From positions 3,858,501 through 3,922,500 of the forward strand of contig NZ_VFNX01000001.1 in assembly GCF_006715785.1 (NCBI RefSeq): a stretch of DNA of 64,000 nt, written 5' to 3'. Shown one piece after another: positions 44,770-53,720 of this stretch. The translations under genes were made by a program, and so were the position numbers. The notes below the pieces were generated by a model that was given only the letters and a program-made list of their open reading frames with translations, made no database searches and was not told the origin of the DNA. Source of the stretch: Streptomyces puniciscabiei. Lineage in GTDB: Bacteria > Actinomycetota > Actinomycetes > Streptomycetales > Streptomycetaceae. Numbering within the stretch: position 1 is the stretch's first letter; every line of letters begins with the position of its first letter.

Positions 44770-45319
44770 GCCGTCACGCTATGTGCGCATATGCCCGGAT
44801 AACGCGCGGTGCATGGCTGATCGGGTGAACGGCGGGCCGCCCAGCGCTCCGGCCGGGTGGGGTCCTGTTGTCCGGCTCTCTTTTGTTACCGCCGGGTAGC
44901 CAACTGCTGAGCAGGTCGGATAACGTTTGAGCGGCTTCCGGGGGCCTTCCGGGGCCCCTCGGTGACGCGACGTCGGAAAACTTCGTGAAGTTCTTCACAA
45001 GGATTCGCGTCCGGTCGACGTGCGGAAAGCCCCTCGTTGGCCCCTTCAGGGGGCGAAGAGGCCTTTGAACATGTTCAGATGGGGGTCGTACGGCGCCTTC
45101 GGATCGCGTGCCCAGGGCGGTGTCTCCAGCCCCTCACACCCTCGCGCCTCGCCGAGAGAGGCAGCTCACGCGGCATTGACAACGGCTGCGGGGGTACTGC
45201 GGTTCCCCTCGCCCGTCATGATCTGCGTCACGCGGGCCGCGGAGTGTAGCACAGGGCCTGTCGGTCCTTGTGAAGGGGCGCACGAGCGACCCCCTGGGAG
45301 CGGGTGGATACTCGATGGC
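44770..45319. other. 550-bp divergent intergenic region upstream of ndh
   Basis: No gene is convincing here. It contains the Rex-type operator (44983-45000), a GGATAACGTTT -10-like stretch near 44919-44930, and a 12-bp palindrome TGAACATGTTCA at 45066-45077. The ndh leader may therefore be about 300 nt long. Confidence 0.5.
44983..45000. promoter_or_regulatory. Rex operator upstream of ndh
   Basis: TCGTGAAGTTCTTCACAA matches the Rex consensus TTGTGAA-N4-TTCACAA at all but one position. Rex is an NADH/NAD+-sensing repressor, and ndh is among its known targets in S. coelicolor. It should repress when NADH is low relative to NAD+ and derepress when NADH accumulates. Confidence 0.8.
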
Positions 45320-46702
45320 ATGAGCACCACGGAGCGTCCCAGGATCCTCGTAGTAGGCGGTGGGTACGTAGGCCTGTACGCAGCTCGGCGCATTCTCAAG
45401 AAGATGCGCTACGGAGAGGCGACCGTCACGGTCGTCGACCCCCGGTCGTACATGACCTACCAGCCCTTCCTCCCCGAAGCCGCCGCCGGCAACATCTCCC
45501 CTCGCCACGTCGTCGTCCCGCTGCGGCGCGTGCTGCCGAAGGCGGAGGTCCTCACCGGTCGGGTCACCACCATCGACCAGGACCGCAAGGTCGCCACGAT
45601 CGCCCCGCTGGTGGGCGAGGCGTACGAGCTGCCCTTCGACTACCTCGTGATCGCGCTCGGCGCGGTCTCCCGCACCTTCCCGATCCCCGGCCTCGCCGAG
45701 CAGGGCATCGGCATGAAGGGCATCGAGGAGTCCATCGGTCTGCGCAACCACGTCCTCGAGCAGCTGGACAAGGCCGACTCGACCAACGACGAGGAGATCC
45801 GCCGCAAGGCGCTCACCTTCGTCTTCATCGGCGGCGGCTTCGCGGGCGCGGAGACCATCGGCGAGGTCGAGGACATGGCCCGGGACGCGGCCAAGTACTA
45901 CAAGAACGTGTCCCGTGAGGACATGCGCTTCATCCTGGTCGACGCCGCCGACAAGATCCTCCCCGAGGTCGGCCCGAAGCTCGGCCAGTACGGCAAGGAG
46001 CACCTGGAGAGCCGGGGCGTGGAGATCTACCTCTCCACCTCCATGGAGTCCTGCGTCGACGGCCACGTGGTGCTGAAGAACGGCCTCGAGGTCGACGCCA
46101 ACACGATCGTGTGGACGGCCGGCGTCAAGCCGAACCCGGCGCTGGCCCGCTTCGGTCTCCCGCTCGGCCCGCGCGGCCACGTGGACTGCGAGCCGACGCT
46201 CCAGGTCAAGGGCACGGACTACATCTGGGCCGCCGGTGACAACGCCCAGGTCCCGGACCTCGTCGGCCGCAAGGCGGGCAACGAGAACGCCTGGTGCCCG
46301 CCGAACGCCCAGCACGCGCTGCGCCAGGCCAAGGTCCTCGGCGACAACGTGGTCTCCGGCATGCGGGGCTTCCCGCAGAAGGAGTACGAGCACGCCAACA
46401 AGGGTGCGGTGGCCGGTCTCGGCCTGCACAAGGGCGTGGCGATGATCGTCATGGGCAAGATGAAGATCAAGCTCAAGGGCCGCCTCGCCTGGTACATGCA
46501 CCGTGGCTACCACGGCATGGCGATGCCGACCTTCAACCGCAAGATCCGCGTCTTCGCCGACTGGACGCTCGGCATGTTCCTCAAGCGCGAGGTCGTCTCC
46601 CTCGGCGCCATGGAGAACCCGCGCGAGGAGTTCTACGAGGCCGCGAAGCCGGCGCCGGTCGCCGCCGCGCCGAAGACCGAGGAGAAGGCCAAGGCCTCCT
46701 GA
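45320..46702 (+). CDS. ndh: type II NADH dehydrogenase
   Basis: The 460-residue single-subunit, non-proton-pumping NADH:quinone oxidoreductase is a membrane-associated flavoprotein. The FAD site is ILVVGGGYVGLYAARRI and the NADH site TFVFIGGGFAGAETIGEVED. The flavin-binding C-terminal motif is DYIWAAGDNAQVPD, and NENAWCPPNAQHALRQAKVL belongs to the Ndh-2 family. A C-terminal amphipathic region (RVFADWTLGMFLKREVVSLG) probably docks to the membrane. ATG 45320 is the first family-like start; the open frame upstream to 45020 is not. Likely regulated by Rex. Confidence 0.95.
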   Translation: MSTTERPRILVVGGGYVGLYAARRILKKMRYGEATVTVVDPRSYMTYQPFLPEAAAGNISPRHVVVPLRRVLPKAEVLTGRVTTIDQDRKVATIAPLVGEAYELPFDYLVIALGAVSRTFPIPGLAEQGIGMKGIEESIGLRNHVLEQLDKADSTNDEEIRRKALTFVFIGGGFAGAETIGEVEDMARDAAKYYKNVSREDMRFILVDAADKILPEVGPKLGQYGKEHLESRGVEIYLSTSMESCVDGHVVLKNGLEVDANTIVWTAGVKPNPALARFGLPLGPRGHVDCEPTLQVKGTDYIWAAGDNAQVPDLVGRKAGNENAWCPPNAQHALRQAKVLGDNVVSGMRGFPQKEYEHANKGAVAGLGLHKGVAMIVMGKMKIKLKGRLAWYMHRGYHGMAMPTFNRKIRVFADWTLGMFLKREVVSLGAMENPREEFYEAAKPAPVAAAPKTEEKAKAS

Positions 46703-46724
46703 CCTCCGGTCACCGCGTACGACC

Positions 46725-46766
46725 CGAAGGGGCCGCCTGCCATCCGTGGTGCGGGCGGCCCCTTCG
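46725..46766. terminator. 13-bp stem-loop between convergent ndh and secreted protein genes
   Basis: CGAAGGGGCCGCC (46725-46737) pairs perfectly with GGCGGCCCCTTCG (46754-46766). Confidence 0.75.
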
Positions 46767-46783
46767 GCGTGTGCGGGCACCGG

Positions 46784-47374
46784 TCAGGCCGACACGGGTG
46801 CTTCCTCGGCGTGCCGGGTGCCGTGGCCCGGGGCCCTGATGCTGTCGAGCACCTGACGGTAGTCCCGGTCGACAGCCTGGCGCTGATCGCCGTGGCCGAC
46901 CGTCATGATCGTGAGCGCCTGCTTCCCGTGGTCGACGAGGCGGATGTGCCCCACCCTGTCGGCGCCGGCGAGCTTCGCCTCCAGATAGTGGTCGCCGTCC
47001 GTCGTGCCCTGATGGACCTCGGTGCTGCGCAGATGGGCGCCGGTGTCAGAGCTGTTGTAGCCGTCCACCGCGGCCTTGAGGTCCGTCCTGAGGTCCCACG
47101 GTCTGTCCGGAGCCTTGCCGGGGCCGTCGAGGACGATGAAGCCCAGGGCTCCGTATCCGGTCTTCACCACGTAGTCACGGCTGTGGACTCCGCCCTCGCT
47201 GTACTTCACCACCCGGGGCTTCCCGGGCAGCCGGACGGTGATGCCGCTGCTGTCGGTGATCTTCTGCCACTGCGGGGCGGCGAAAGCGGAGCCGTGCGAC
47301 AGCACACCTCCGGTGATCACCGTGGTGGAGGCGGCGAGCAGGGCGAGACGCTGGAAGCTGGAGAGACGAGTCAT
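46784..47374 (-). CDS. secreted protein of unknown function
   Basis: The 196-residue protein starts MTRLSSFQRLALLAASTTVI and has a signal peptide ending near SAFAAPQ. The mature domain reads QKITDSSGITVRLPGKPRVV, then RDYVVKTGYGALGFIVLDGP and a C-terminal RDYRQVLDSIRAPG. The pattern is that of a small alpha/beta extracytoplasmic domain similar in feel to PsbP-like lipoproteins, but no lipobox is present. I do not assign a function. ATG 47374 is chosen; ATG 47386 is an alternative, and neither has a strong ribosome binding site. Confidence 0.72.
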   Translation of the reverse strand: MTRLSSFQRLALLAASTTVITGGVLSHGSAFAAPQWQKITDSSGITVRLPGKPRVVKYSEGGVHSRDYVVKTGYGALGFIVLDGPGKAPDRPWDLRTDLKAAVDGYNSSDTGAHLRSTEVHQGTTDGDHYLEAKLAGADRVGHIRLVDHGKQALTIMTVGHGDQRQAVDRDYRQVLDSIRAPGHGTRHAEEAPVSA

Positions 47375-47630
47375 GGTGAGGCACATCCGATGAGGAGGAG
47401 GGAATCTCGGGTACGTCATCCATTACGGCCCGGCTCCCGAAGCCCGTCATGCCCCAGCAAGTCGTGACTTGACCGACGGCCGCGCTTCGCGCACACTCCG
47501 CCGCTCCTGCATCTGCATGGCCACTGCATCTATTTTGCCCAGTTGTAACTCCTTTGCGGGACTGCGCCGGACGCCCGACGGTGTTTACGTGGTTACCGGC
47601 ATCCGGGATCTCGTCTTGGAGGTGTGCGCC

Positions 47631-48923
47631 ATGGCCGACGCCGCGTCGCGGCTGAGGAGTCTTGCCGAGCAGGTGCTGGGGGCCCCGCTCCCGGTGCGGG
47701 TACGGGCCTGGGACGGATCGCAGGCAGGGCCGCCGGAGGCACCCGCGCTGGTCATCCGCAATCGCCGCGCCCTGCGCCGCATGCTGTTCAAACCGGGCGA
47801 GTTGGGCCTCGCCCGCGCCTGGGTCGCGGGCGATCTGGACATCGAGGGCGATCTGTACGCCGCGCTCGACGCGATGGCGGGCCTGGTCTGGGAGCGCGGC
47901 GAGGACGCCCCCGGCCTCCTGCAGGCCGTGCGCGACCCCGCCGTACGGGCCGCCGTCCGCGAACTGCTGAAGCTGGCCGGGCCCCCGGTCCCGCCCGCCC
48001 CGCCCCGCGAGGAGATCCGCAGACCCCGCCGGCATCTGCACACCCGGCGTACCGACAAGCGGGCCATCAGCCACCACTACGACGTCGGCAACGACTTCTA
48101 CGAGCTCGTCCTCGGCCCGTCGATGGTCTACTCGTGCGCCTACTGGGAGGACGGCGGAACCCTGGAGACCGCCCAGCGGGACAAGCTCGAACTGGTCTGC
48201 GCCAAGCTGGGCCTGACGGCCGGTCAGCGGCTGCTGGACGTCGGCTGCGGCTGGGGCTCGATGGCCATCCACGCGGCCCGCGAGCACGGCGTGAGCGTCG
48301 TCGGGGTCACCCTGTCGCAGGAGCAGGCGGCGTACGCCCGTAAGCGCGTCGCCGACGAGGGGCTGACCGACCGGGTGGAGATCAGGGTCCAGGACTACCG
48401 GGACGTGACGGACGGGCCCTTCGACGCCATCTCCTCCATCGGCATGGCGGAGCACGTCGGCGCCGAACGCTATCTGGAGTACGCCCGTCAGCTGTACGGC
48501 CTGCTGAAGCCCGGTGGACGGCTGCTCAACCACCAGATCGCCCGCCGCCCGCAGCGCGACGAGTCGGCCTACGCCGTGGACGAGTTCATCGACTCCTACG
48601 TCTTCCCGGACGGCGAACTCGCCCCCATCGGCAGCACCGTCACCCAGCTGGAGCGCGCCGGGTTCGAGGTGCGGGACGTGGAGTCCCTCCGCGAGCACTA
48701 CGCCCGCACCCTGCGCCGGTGGGTCGCCAACCTGGAGGGGGAGTGGGACCGCGCGGTCCGCCTCACCAGCCCCGGCCGGGCCCGCGTCTGGCGGCTGTAC
48801 ATGGCCGCCTCCGCGCTCGCCTTCGAACACAACCGGATCGGCGTCAACCAGGTCCTGGCGGTCCGCACCCCGGAGTCGGGCGCGTCCGGGCTGAGGCTGC
48901 GCGCCCGCACCTGGAGCACCTGA
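47631..48923 (+). CDS. cyclopropane-fatty-acyl-phospholipid synthase family methyltransferase
   Basis: The 430-residue SAM-dependent enzyme methylates or cyclopropanates unsaturated acyl chains of membrane phospholipids. Motif I is LLDVGCGWGSMAIHAA. The upstream KRAISHHYDVGNDFYELVLG and MVYSCAYW, and the later SSIGMAEHVGAERYLEYARQ, are CFA signatures. The N-terminal domain (RRALRRMLFKPGELGLARAW) is the lipid-binding SCP2-like part. ATG 47631 has GGAGG upstream; the longer frame to 47469 is not family-like. Confidence 0.93.
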   Translation: MADAASRLRSLAEQVLGAPLPVRVRAWDGSQAGPPEAPALVIRNRRALRRMLFKPGELGLARAWVAGDLDIEGDLYAALDAMAGLVWERGEDAPGLLQAVRDPAVRAAVRELLKLAGPPVPPAPPREEIRRPRRHLHTRRTDKRAISHHYDVGNDFYELVLGPSMVYSCAYWEDGGTLETAQRDKLELVCAKLGLTAGQRLLDVGCGWGSMAIHAAREHGVSVVGVTLSQEQAAYARKRVADEGLTDRVEIRVQDYRDVTDGPFDAISSIGMAEHVGAERYLEYARQLYGLLKPGGRLLNHQIARRPQRDESAYAVDEFIDSYVFPDGELAPIGSTVTQLERAGFEVRDVESLREHYARTLRRWVANLEGEWDRAVRLTSPGRARVWRLYMAASALAFEHNRIGVNQVLAVRTPESGASGLRLRARTWST

Positions 48924-48980
48924 GCCGGGTACGGCGGAGGGGGCCCCGTTCCCGGGGCCCCCTCCACCCTCGTACGACCG

Positions 48981-51509
48981 CTACTCGGCCTTGATCGCCG
49001 CCAGCATGTTCAGCCGGGCCGCGCGCCGGGCCGGCCACAGCGCGGCGAGGACGCCGACCGTGCCCGCCAGCAGCAGGAAGACCGCCATCCGGCCCCAGGG
49101 CAGGACCAGTTCGTACGTCGGCATCTTGGTGCCCAGCAGCTGACCGGCCGCCCAGCCGAAGAACACGCCGAGCCCGATGCCGAGCACCCCGCCGAACAGG
49201 GAGATCACCAGGGACTCCAGGCGGACCATCCGCTTGACCGCCTTGCGGTCCAGGCCGATCGCGCGGAGCATGCCGATCTCCTGGGCGCGTTCGAAGACCG
49301 ACATGGCCAGGGTGTTGATGACGCCGAGGACCGCGACGATCACCGCCATGCCGAGCAGGCCGTAGAGCATGTTGAGCATCGTCGTGAAGATCTTCGCGAT
49401 GGCGTTGGAGATGTCCTGCTTGTCCTGGACCCTGATGGCAGGGTTGGAGTCGAGAGCCTTGACGAGCTTGTCCTTGGTGGCGCTGGAGGCGCCGCCTGCG
49501 GTCTTGACCATGACGTCGCTGTCGGTCGGGCGGGGCAGGTGCGGAGTGAGGGCCTTGTTGTCGACCAGGATCTCCTTGAACATCTCGTTGCCCTTGTAGA
49601 CACCGGCGACCGTCAGCTTCTGCCGCTTGCCGTCCTCGTAGCGCACGGTGAAGACCGACCCGGCCTTCCAGCCGTGCGACTTGGCGGTGTCCTCGTCCAC
49701 GGTGACCCGGGAGCCGCTCACCTCGAAGGTGCCCTGTTCCATCTCCAGATGGGTCAGTACGCCGATCGCGGAGCCGTTGACGCCGGTCAGCACCTCGTTG
49801 GAGTCGTCGATCCGGGAGACGGTACGGCGCAGGGGGCTGCTGTCGGTCACGCCGTCGGTCGCGGCGATCTTCTTCGCCACGTCAGGGGAGAGCGGGTCGC
49901 CGTTGGTCATCGAGACGACGTAGTCCGCACGGAGCGACGAACTGGCCATCTTGTCGATCGCGGTCTGCAGGCTGCCCGCCATCACCGTCATGCCGGTGAT
50001 CAGGGTCAGGCCGATCATCAGCGCGGAGGCGGTGGCCGCCGTACGGCGCGGGTTGCGCACCGAGTTCTGGCGGGCCAGCTTGCCCGAGACACCGAAGGCA
50101 CGCAGCACCGGCGCGGCGGCCGCGATCAGCGGGCGGGACAGCAGCGGGGTCAGGACGAACACGCCGATGATCAGCAGCACCGCGCCGATGCCCATCGGGC
50201 CCTGGGCGGAGTCGGCGTCCATCGACGTGGCCGCGAGGACCACCGCGACACCGGCCGCCGCGAACAGCGCGCCGAGCGTGTTGCGCAGCACCAGCGACTT
50301 GGTGGTCGCCTTGGCGTGCACGCTGCTCATCGCCGCCACCGGCGGGATCTTCGCGGCCCGGCGGCCGGGCAGCCAGGCGGCCAGCATGGTGACGAGGACG
50401 CCGACCGCGAGGGCGGCCACCACCGTGCCCGGGGTGATCACCAGCGGCCCGTCGGGCACGCTCGCGCCGAAGGAGCCCAGCAGCGAGCGCAGGCCCGCCC
50501 CGATGCCGACACCGGCGGCGAGACCGGCCACCCCGGCGACCGCGCCGACCGCGAACGCCTCGATCAGCACCGAGCGGGTCACCTGGCGGCGGGAGGCGCC
50601 GACCGCGCGCAGCAGGGCCAGTTCGCGGGTGCGCTGGGCGACCAGCATGGTGAAGGTGTTGGCGATGATGAACGTGCCGACGAACAGCGCGATACCGGCG
50701 AACACCAGCAGCGCCTGCTTCAGGCCGCTCATCGAGTCGGCGATCTGCTTGGCCTGGTCGTCGGCGAGCTGCTTGCCGGTGGTGGTGTCCACCAGGTGGG
50801 AGGGCAGCGCCTTGTCCAGCTCGGCCTTCAACGCGGTCTGGCTGGTGCCGGGCGCGGCTCTGACGTCGATCTCGTCGTACGTGCCCTTCTTGCCGAACAG
50901 CTTCTGCGCGGTCGGCGTGTCGAACAGGGCGAGGCTGCCGCCGGCGGAGACGTTGCCGTCGTCGGTGGTGAAGATGCCGGCGAGGGTCGGGGTGAGGACC
51001 GGGCCGTTCACGGACAGGCGCACGGTGTCGCCGACCCGGTAGCCGGCCCGCTTCGCGGTCTTGGAGTCGAGCAGGACCTCGCCCGCGCCGTGCGGGGCGT
51101 GGCCGCCGACCAGCGGGTACCGGGCGTCCTTGGTGCCCCAGTAGTTGCCGCCGTTGGACTGCCAGTCACCGCCGACGAGTTTGCCGTCCTTGCCGGCGAC
51201 GGCGGTGAAGCCGCTGACGACACCGGTCGCGGAGGCGGCACGGGGAACCTTTGCGGCCTTGTCCAGCGTGGCCTGGCTCAGGCCGGACAGCTCGCCGACC
51301 TTGTCGCCCCGGGAGTCCTGGTACTTGGGCTGTACGGCGACGTCGACCTGGTCGAAGCCCTTGGCGGAGCTCTTCTGGTAGGCGTCGGAGATGGTGTTGG
51401 TGAAGACGAGCGTGCCGGAGACGAAGGCCACGCCGAGCATCACGGCGAGCACGGTCATCAGCAGCCGGGCCTTGTGCGCGAGGACGTTGCGCAGGGCGGT
51501 GCGGAACAT
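48981..51509 (-). CDS. ABC transporter permease (FtsX/MacB, duplicated), paralogue of the 18380 gene
   Basis: The 842-residue protein contains two FtsX units: NTFTMLVAQRTRELALLRAV (about 285-304) and NTLAMSVFERAQEIGMLRAI (about 740-760). The N terminus RNVLAHKARLLMTVLAVMLG matches the paralogue. Its ATG shares one base with the stop of the ATPase gene (TGATG), so translation is coupled. No accessory adaptor is present. The substrate is unknown. Confidence 0.93.
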   Translation of the reverse strand: MFRTALRNVLAHKARLLMTVLAVMLGVAFVSGTLVFTNTISDAYQKSSAKGFDQVDVAVQPKYQDSRGDKVGELSGLSQATLDKAAKVPRAASATGVVSGFTAVAGKDGKLVGGDWQSNGGNYWGTKDARYPLVGGHAPHGAGEVLLDSKTAKRAGYRVGDTVRLSVNGPVLTPTLAGIFTTDDGNVSAGGSLALFDTPTAQKLFGKKGTYDEIDVRAAPGTSQTALKAELDKALPSHLVDTTTGKQLADDQAKQIADSMSGLKQALLVFAGIALFVGTFIIANTFTMLVAQRTRELALLRAVGASRRQVTRSVLIEAFAVGAVAGVAGLAAGVGIGAGLRSLLGSFGASVPDGPLVITPGTVVAALAVGVLVTMLAAWLPGRRAAKIPPVAAMSSVHAKATTKSLVLRNTLGALFAAAGVAVVLAATSMDADSAQGPMGIGAVLLIIGVFVLTPLLSRPLIAAAAPVLRAFGVSGKLARQNSVRNPRRTAATASALMIGLTLITGMTVMAGSLQTAIDKMASSSLRADYVVSMTNGDPLSPDVAKKIAATDGVTDSSPLRRTVSRIDDSNEVLTGVNGSAIGVLTHLEMEQGTFEVSGSRVTVDEDTAKSHGWKAGSVFTVRYEDGKRQKLTVAGVYKGNEMFKEILVDNKALTPHLPRPTDSDVMVKTAGGASSATKDKLVKALDSNPAIRVQDKQDISNAIAKIFTTMLNMLYGLLGMAVIVAVLGVINTLAMSVFERAQEIGMLRAIGLDRKAVKRMVRLESLVISLFGGVLGIGLGVFFGWAAGQLLGTKMPTYELVLPWGRMAVFLLLAGTVGVLAALWPARRAARLNMLAAIKAE

Positions 51510-52279
51510 CAGGAGGTACGCCCCTTCGCGTCGAACTGCTTCATCAGGTCGAGGACGGAGTCGGCCGTGGGGCCGTACATCTCGTCGACGATCCGGCCGT
51601 CGGCCAGGAAGACCACGCGGTCCGCGTAGGCGGCGGCCACCGGGTCGTGCGTCACCATGACCACGGTCTGGCCGAGCTCGCGTACGGAGTTGCGCAGGAA
51701 GCCCAGCACCTCGGCGCCGGAGCGGGAGTCGAGGTTTCCGGTCGGCTCGTCACCGAAGATGATCTCGGGCCTGGAGGCCAGGGCGCGGGCGACGGCGACG
51801 CGCTGCTGCTGGCCGCCGGAGAGCTGGGCGGGCCGGTGGCTGAGCCGCCCGGACAGGCCGACCATCGCGATCACCTGGTCCAGCCAGGCCTTGTCCGGCT
51901 TCCGCCCGGCGATGTCCATCGGCAGGGTGATGTTCTCCAGGGCGGTCAGCGTCGGCAGCAGGTTGAAGGCCTGGAAGATGAAGCCGATCTTGTCCCGGCG
52001 GAGCTTGGTGAGCTGCTTGTCCTTCAGGGAGCCCAGCTCGGTCTCGCCGATCCGCACGGAGCCGGAGGAGAAGGTGTCGAGCCCGGCCACGCAGTGCATC
52101 AGCGTGGACTTGCCGGAGCCCGACGGGCCCATGATCGCGGTGAACTCGGCCTGCCGGAAGTCGACGGAGACCTGGTCCAGGGCGACCACCCGGGTCTCGC
52201 CCTGCCCATAGATCTTCGACAGCTCCGTGGCGCGTGCGGCCACTGCGGTGGTCCGGCCGGCGGTGGGTGTGGTGGTCAC
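51509..52279 (-). CDS. ABC transporter ATP-binding protein (MacB/LolD type)
   Basis: The 256-residue protein has Walker A GPSGSGKST, Q-loop FQAFNLLPTL, signature LSGGQQQRVAVARAL, Walker B IIFGDEPTGNLDS and H-loop VMVTHD. It is nearly collinear with the ATPase at 17595-18383 and ends with the same FDAKGRTS-type tail. GTG 52279 has AGGAGC upstream. It is the first gene of a two-gene operon with the permease, transcribed away from bldA. Confidence 0.95.
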   Translation of the reverse strand: MTTTPTAGRTTAVAARATELSKIYGQGETRVVALDQVSVDFRQAEFTAIMGPSGSGKSTLMHCVAGLDTFSSGSVRIGETELGSLKDKQLTKLRRDKIGFIFQAFNLLPTLTALENITLPMDIAGRKPDKAWLDQVIAMVGLSGRLSHRPAQLSGGQQQRVAVARALASRPEIIFGDEPTGNLDSRSGAEVLGFLRNSVRELGQTVVMVTHDPVAAAYADRVVFLADGRIVDEMYGPTADSVLDLMKQFDAKGRTS

Positions 52280-52715
52280 GGGACGGTGCTCCTGTCGGGA
52301 CGACGTGTGTTCCAGGGGACCGCTCCATCGTCCCGGCGCCCGGGGCGCGTGGAGTCAGTCGCTGTTCCGGTTCCGGAGGGCGACTCGGGTCGGACGGGAG
52401 AGCGCCGTGTCATACCTGGGGAGGACGGCGGACCCTGAGAGCGGCACCGCCGGGCCGCCGCCGGAAATCCGCGTCGAACCGGTCTCGAACGGTGGTCGAG
52501 AACGGGTGGAACACCCTCGTTCGGACGGTGAAATTCCGTCATTCCACGTACGTGCGCAGCCACGTCACGTCACGCTGTTGGCAAGTGCGGACGGCCCGTA
52601 CCGCGGGCTGATGCACCCTCAGACGTCAATAAAATAAGACAACATCGGTCCGCCCTTCCGCTGTTCGGGGGATGCGTCCCGATAGGCTCGAACCTCGAAG
52701 CGGAGCCCATGGCCT
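52280..52715. other. 436-bp region between the ABC operon and bldA
   Basis: No gene is evident. It must hold the ABC operon promoter (minus strand) and the bldA promoter. TAGGCT at 52683-52688 is a fitting -10, about 27 nt before the tRNA 5' end, with CTGTTC 16 bp upstream as a weak -35. An AT-rich patch (CAATAAAATAAGACAAC) near 52627-52643 is striking in this GC-rich DNA. Confidence 0.5.
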
Positions 52716-52799
52716 GCCCGGATGGTGGAATGCAGACACGGCGAGCTTAAACCTCGCTGCCCCTTCGCGGGCGTGCCGGTTCAAGTCCGGCTCCGGGCA
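52716..52799 (+). tRNA. bldA: tRNA-Leu (anticodon TAA), the bldA developmental tRNA
   Basis: The acceptor stem GCCCGGA / TCCGGGC is perfect, with discriminator A at 52799 and no encoded CCA. The anticodon arm GCGAG-CTTAAAC-CTCGC gives anticodon TAA, which reads UUA. The long variable arm (TGCCCCTTCGCGGGCG) and T arm (CCGG-TTCAAGT-CCGG) complete an 84-nt class II tRNA. This is the only tRNA decoding UUA in Streptomyces; mutants are bald and fail in secondary metabolism because TTA codons are confined to late genes. Confidence 0.97.
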
Positions 52800-52976
52800 C
52801 TCACTCCTGCACCGTGCGTGACCAGGCCGCACCCGGTTGAGTGACAAGTAGCGGCAAGTATTACCGTGCCCGACGACGTTCACGATGTGGCGGGCCGATG
52901 TCTCTTAGCTTCTTCACAGCATCGGATGTCGGCCGGAAGGTGGTCGCCTGCGTCCGCCACCCGTGGAGGTCATCGG

Positions 52977-53666
52977 ATGTGTCTTCGGCCCTGGGTCGCA
53001 GCACCGCTGGCGGGTGCGGCCATCGCCCTTGTGTCCTCGCCGGTCGCCGTCGCCGCGCAGGCGCCCGTGGCGTACGAAGGGGACGGGCGCCACGGTCACC
53101 ACAACCCCTGGCGCGACTGCCACAGCCGCCGCGGTGTCGTGCTCATCGACAAGGGGCTCAGAGCGATTCTGACCAACGGCCCGCGTGGGCCGGAGGCGCT
53201 CGTCATCCAGGGCAGCTCGGCATCGTCCTCGTCCCCGACGGCACCGTGGGACACCTTCACTGTCTCGACCTATCTGGCCGTGGACTATCCCACCCAGACC
53301 TCCGGCCAGTACGCGTTCGCGATTCGTGAGTTCTTCCGGGTGCATCCGCTCTTCGAGGTGAAGGCCTTCGGCGTCCACAAGAGACTGTTTCCCTTCCCGG
53401 CCACCCACTGCCGCCACGGCCGGGACGACGGTGACGGCGGGGACGGTGTTCGCCCGCAGGGCGGTGCGGTTGTCGACGGGAACGGTTCGCCGTCGCTCCA
53501 GAAGGGCGCCCCCGGGCGCACCGCTCCCTCGCACGACAGCGAGGCTGCCGGCTGGAGCGGCAGCCTGCTGAGCGTGAAGCGCATCGTGATCGCGGCCGGC
53601 GGTCTGCTGGTGGTTGTGGGACTGCTCGCCGCGGCCTGGCTCCGCCGCCGTCGTTCCGCCGAGTGA
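52977..53666 (+). CDS. secreted, C-terminally membrane-anchored protein of unknown function
   Basis: The 229-residue protein has a signal peptide (VAAPLAGAAIALVSSPVAVA), a mature domain with WRDCHSRRGVVLIDKGLRA, TFTVSTYLAVDYPTQTSG and ATHCRHGRD, and a disordered Gly/Ser-rich linker. One C-terminal helix (VIAAGGLLVVVGLLAAAWL) is followed by RRRRSAE, a cell-surface anchoring layout. ATG 52977 has GGAGG 9 nt upstream. I do not recognise the family. It is transcribed downstream of bldA and convergent with the next gene. Confidence 0.75.
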   Translation: MCLRPWVAAPLAGAAIALVSSPVAVAAQAPVAYEGDGRHGHHNPWRDCHSRRGVVLIDKGLRAILTNGPRGPEALVIQGSSASSSSPTAPWDTFTVSTYLAVDYPTQTSGQYAFAIREFFRVHPLFEVKAFGVHKRLFPFPATHCRHGRDDGDGGDGVRPQGGAVVDGNGSPSLQKGAPGRTAPSHDSEAAGWSGSLLSVKRIVIAAGGLLVVVGLLAAAWLRRRRSAE

Positions 53667-53720
53667 CAGCCGGCCCGACCAGGCCCCCGAGGACCTCCGG
53701 TCTCCTGACGTCGGGTTGCG

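Noticed and set aside
52483..52501. TCTCGA-N7-TCGAGA inverted repeat resembling a LexA box
   Set aside because: The spacing and flanks do not match the Streptomyces LexA consensus and no SOS gene is adjacent.
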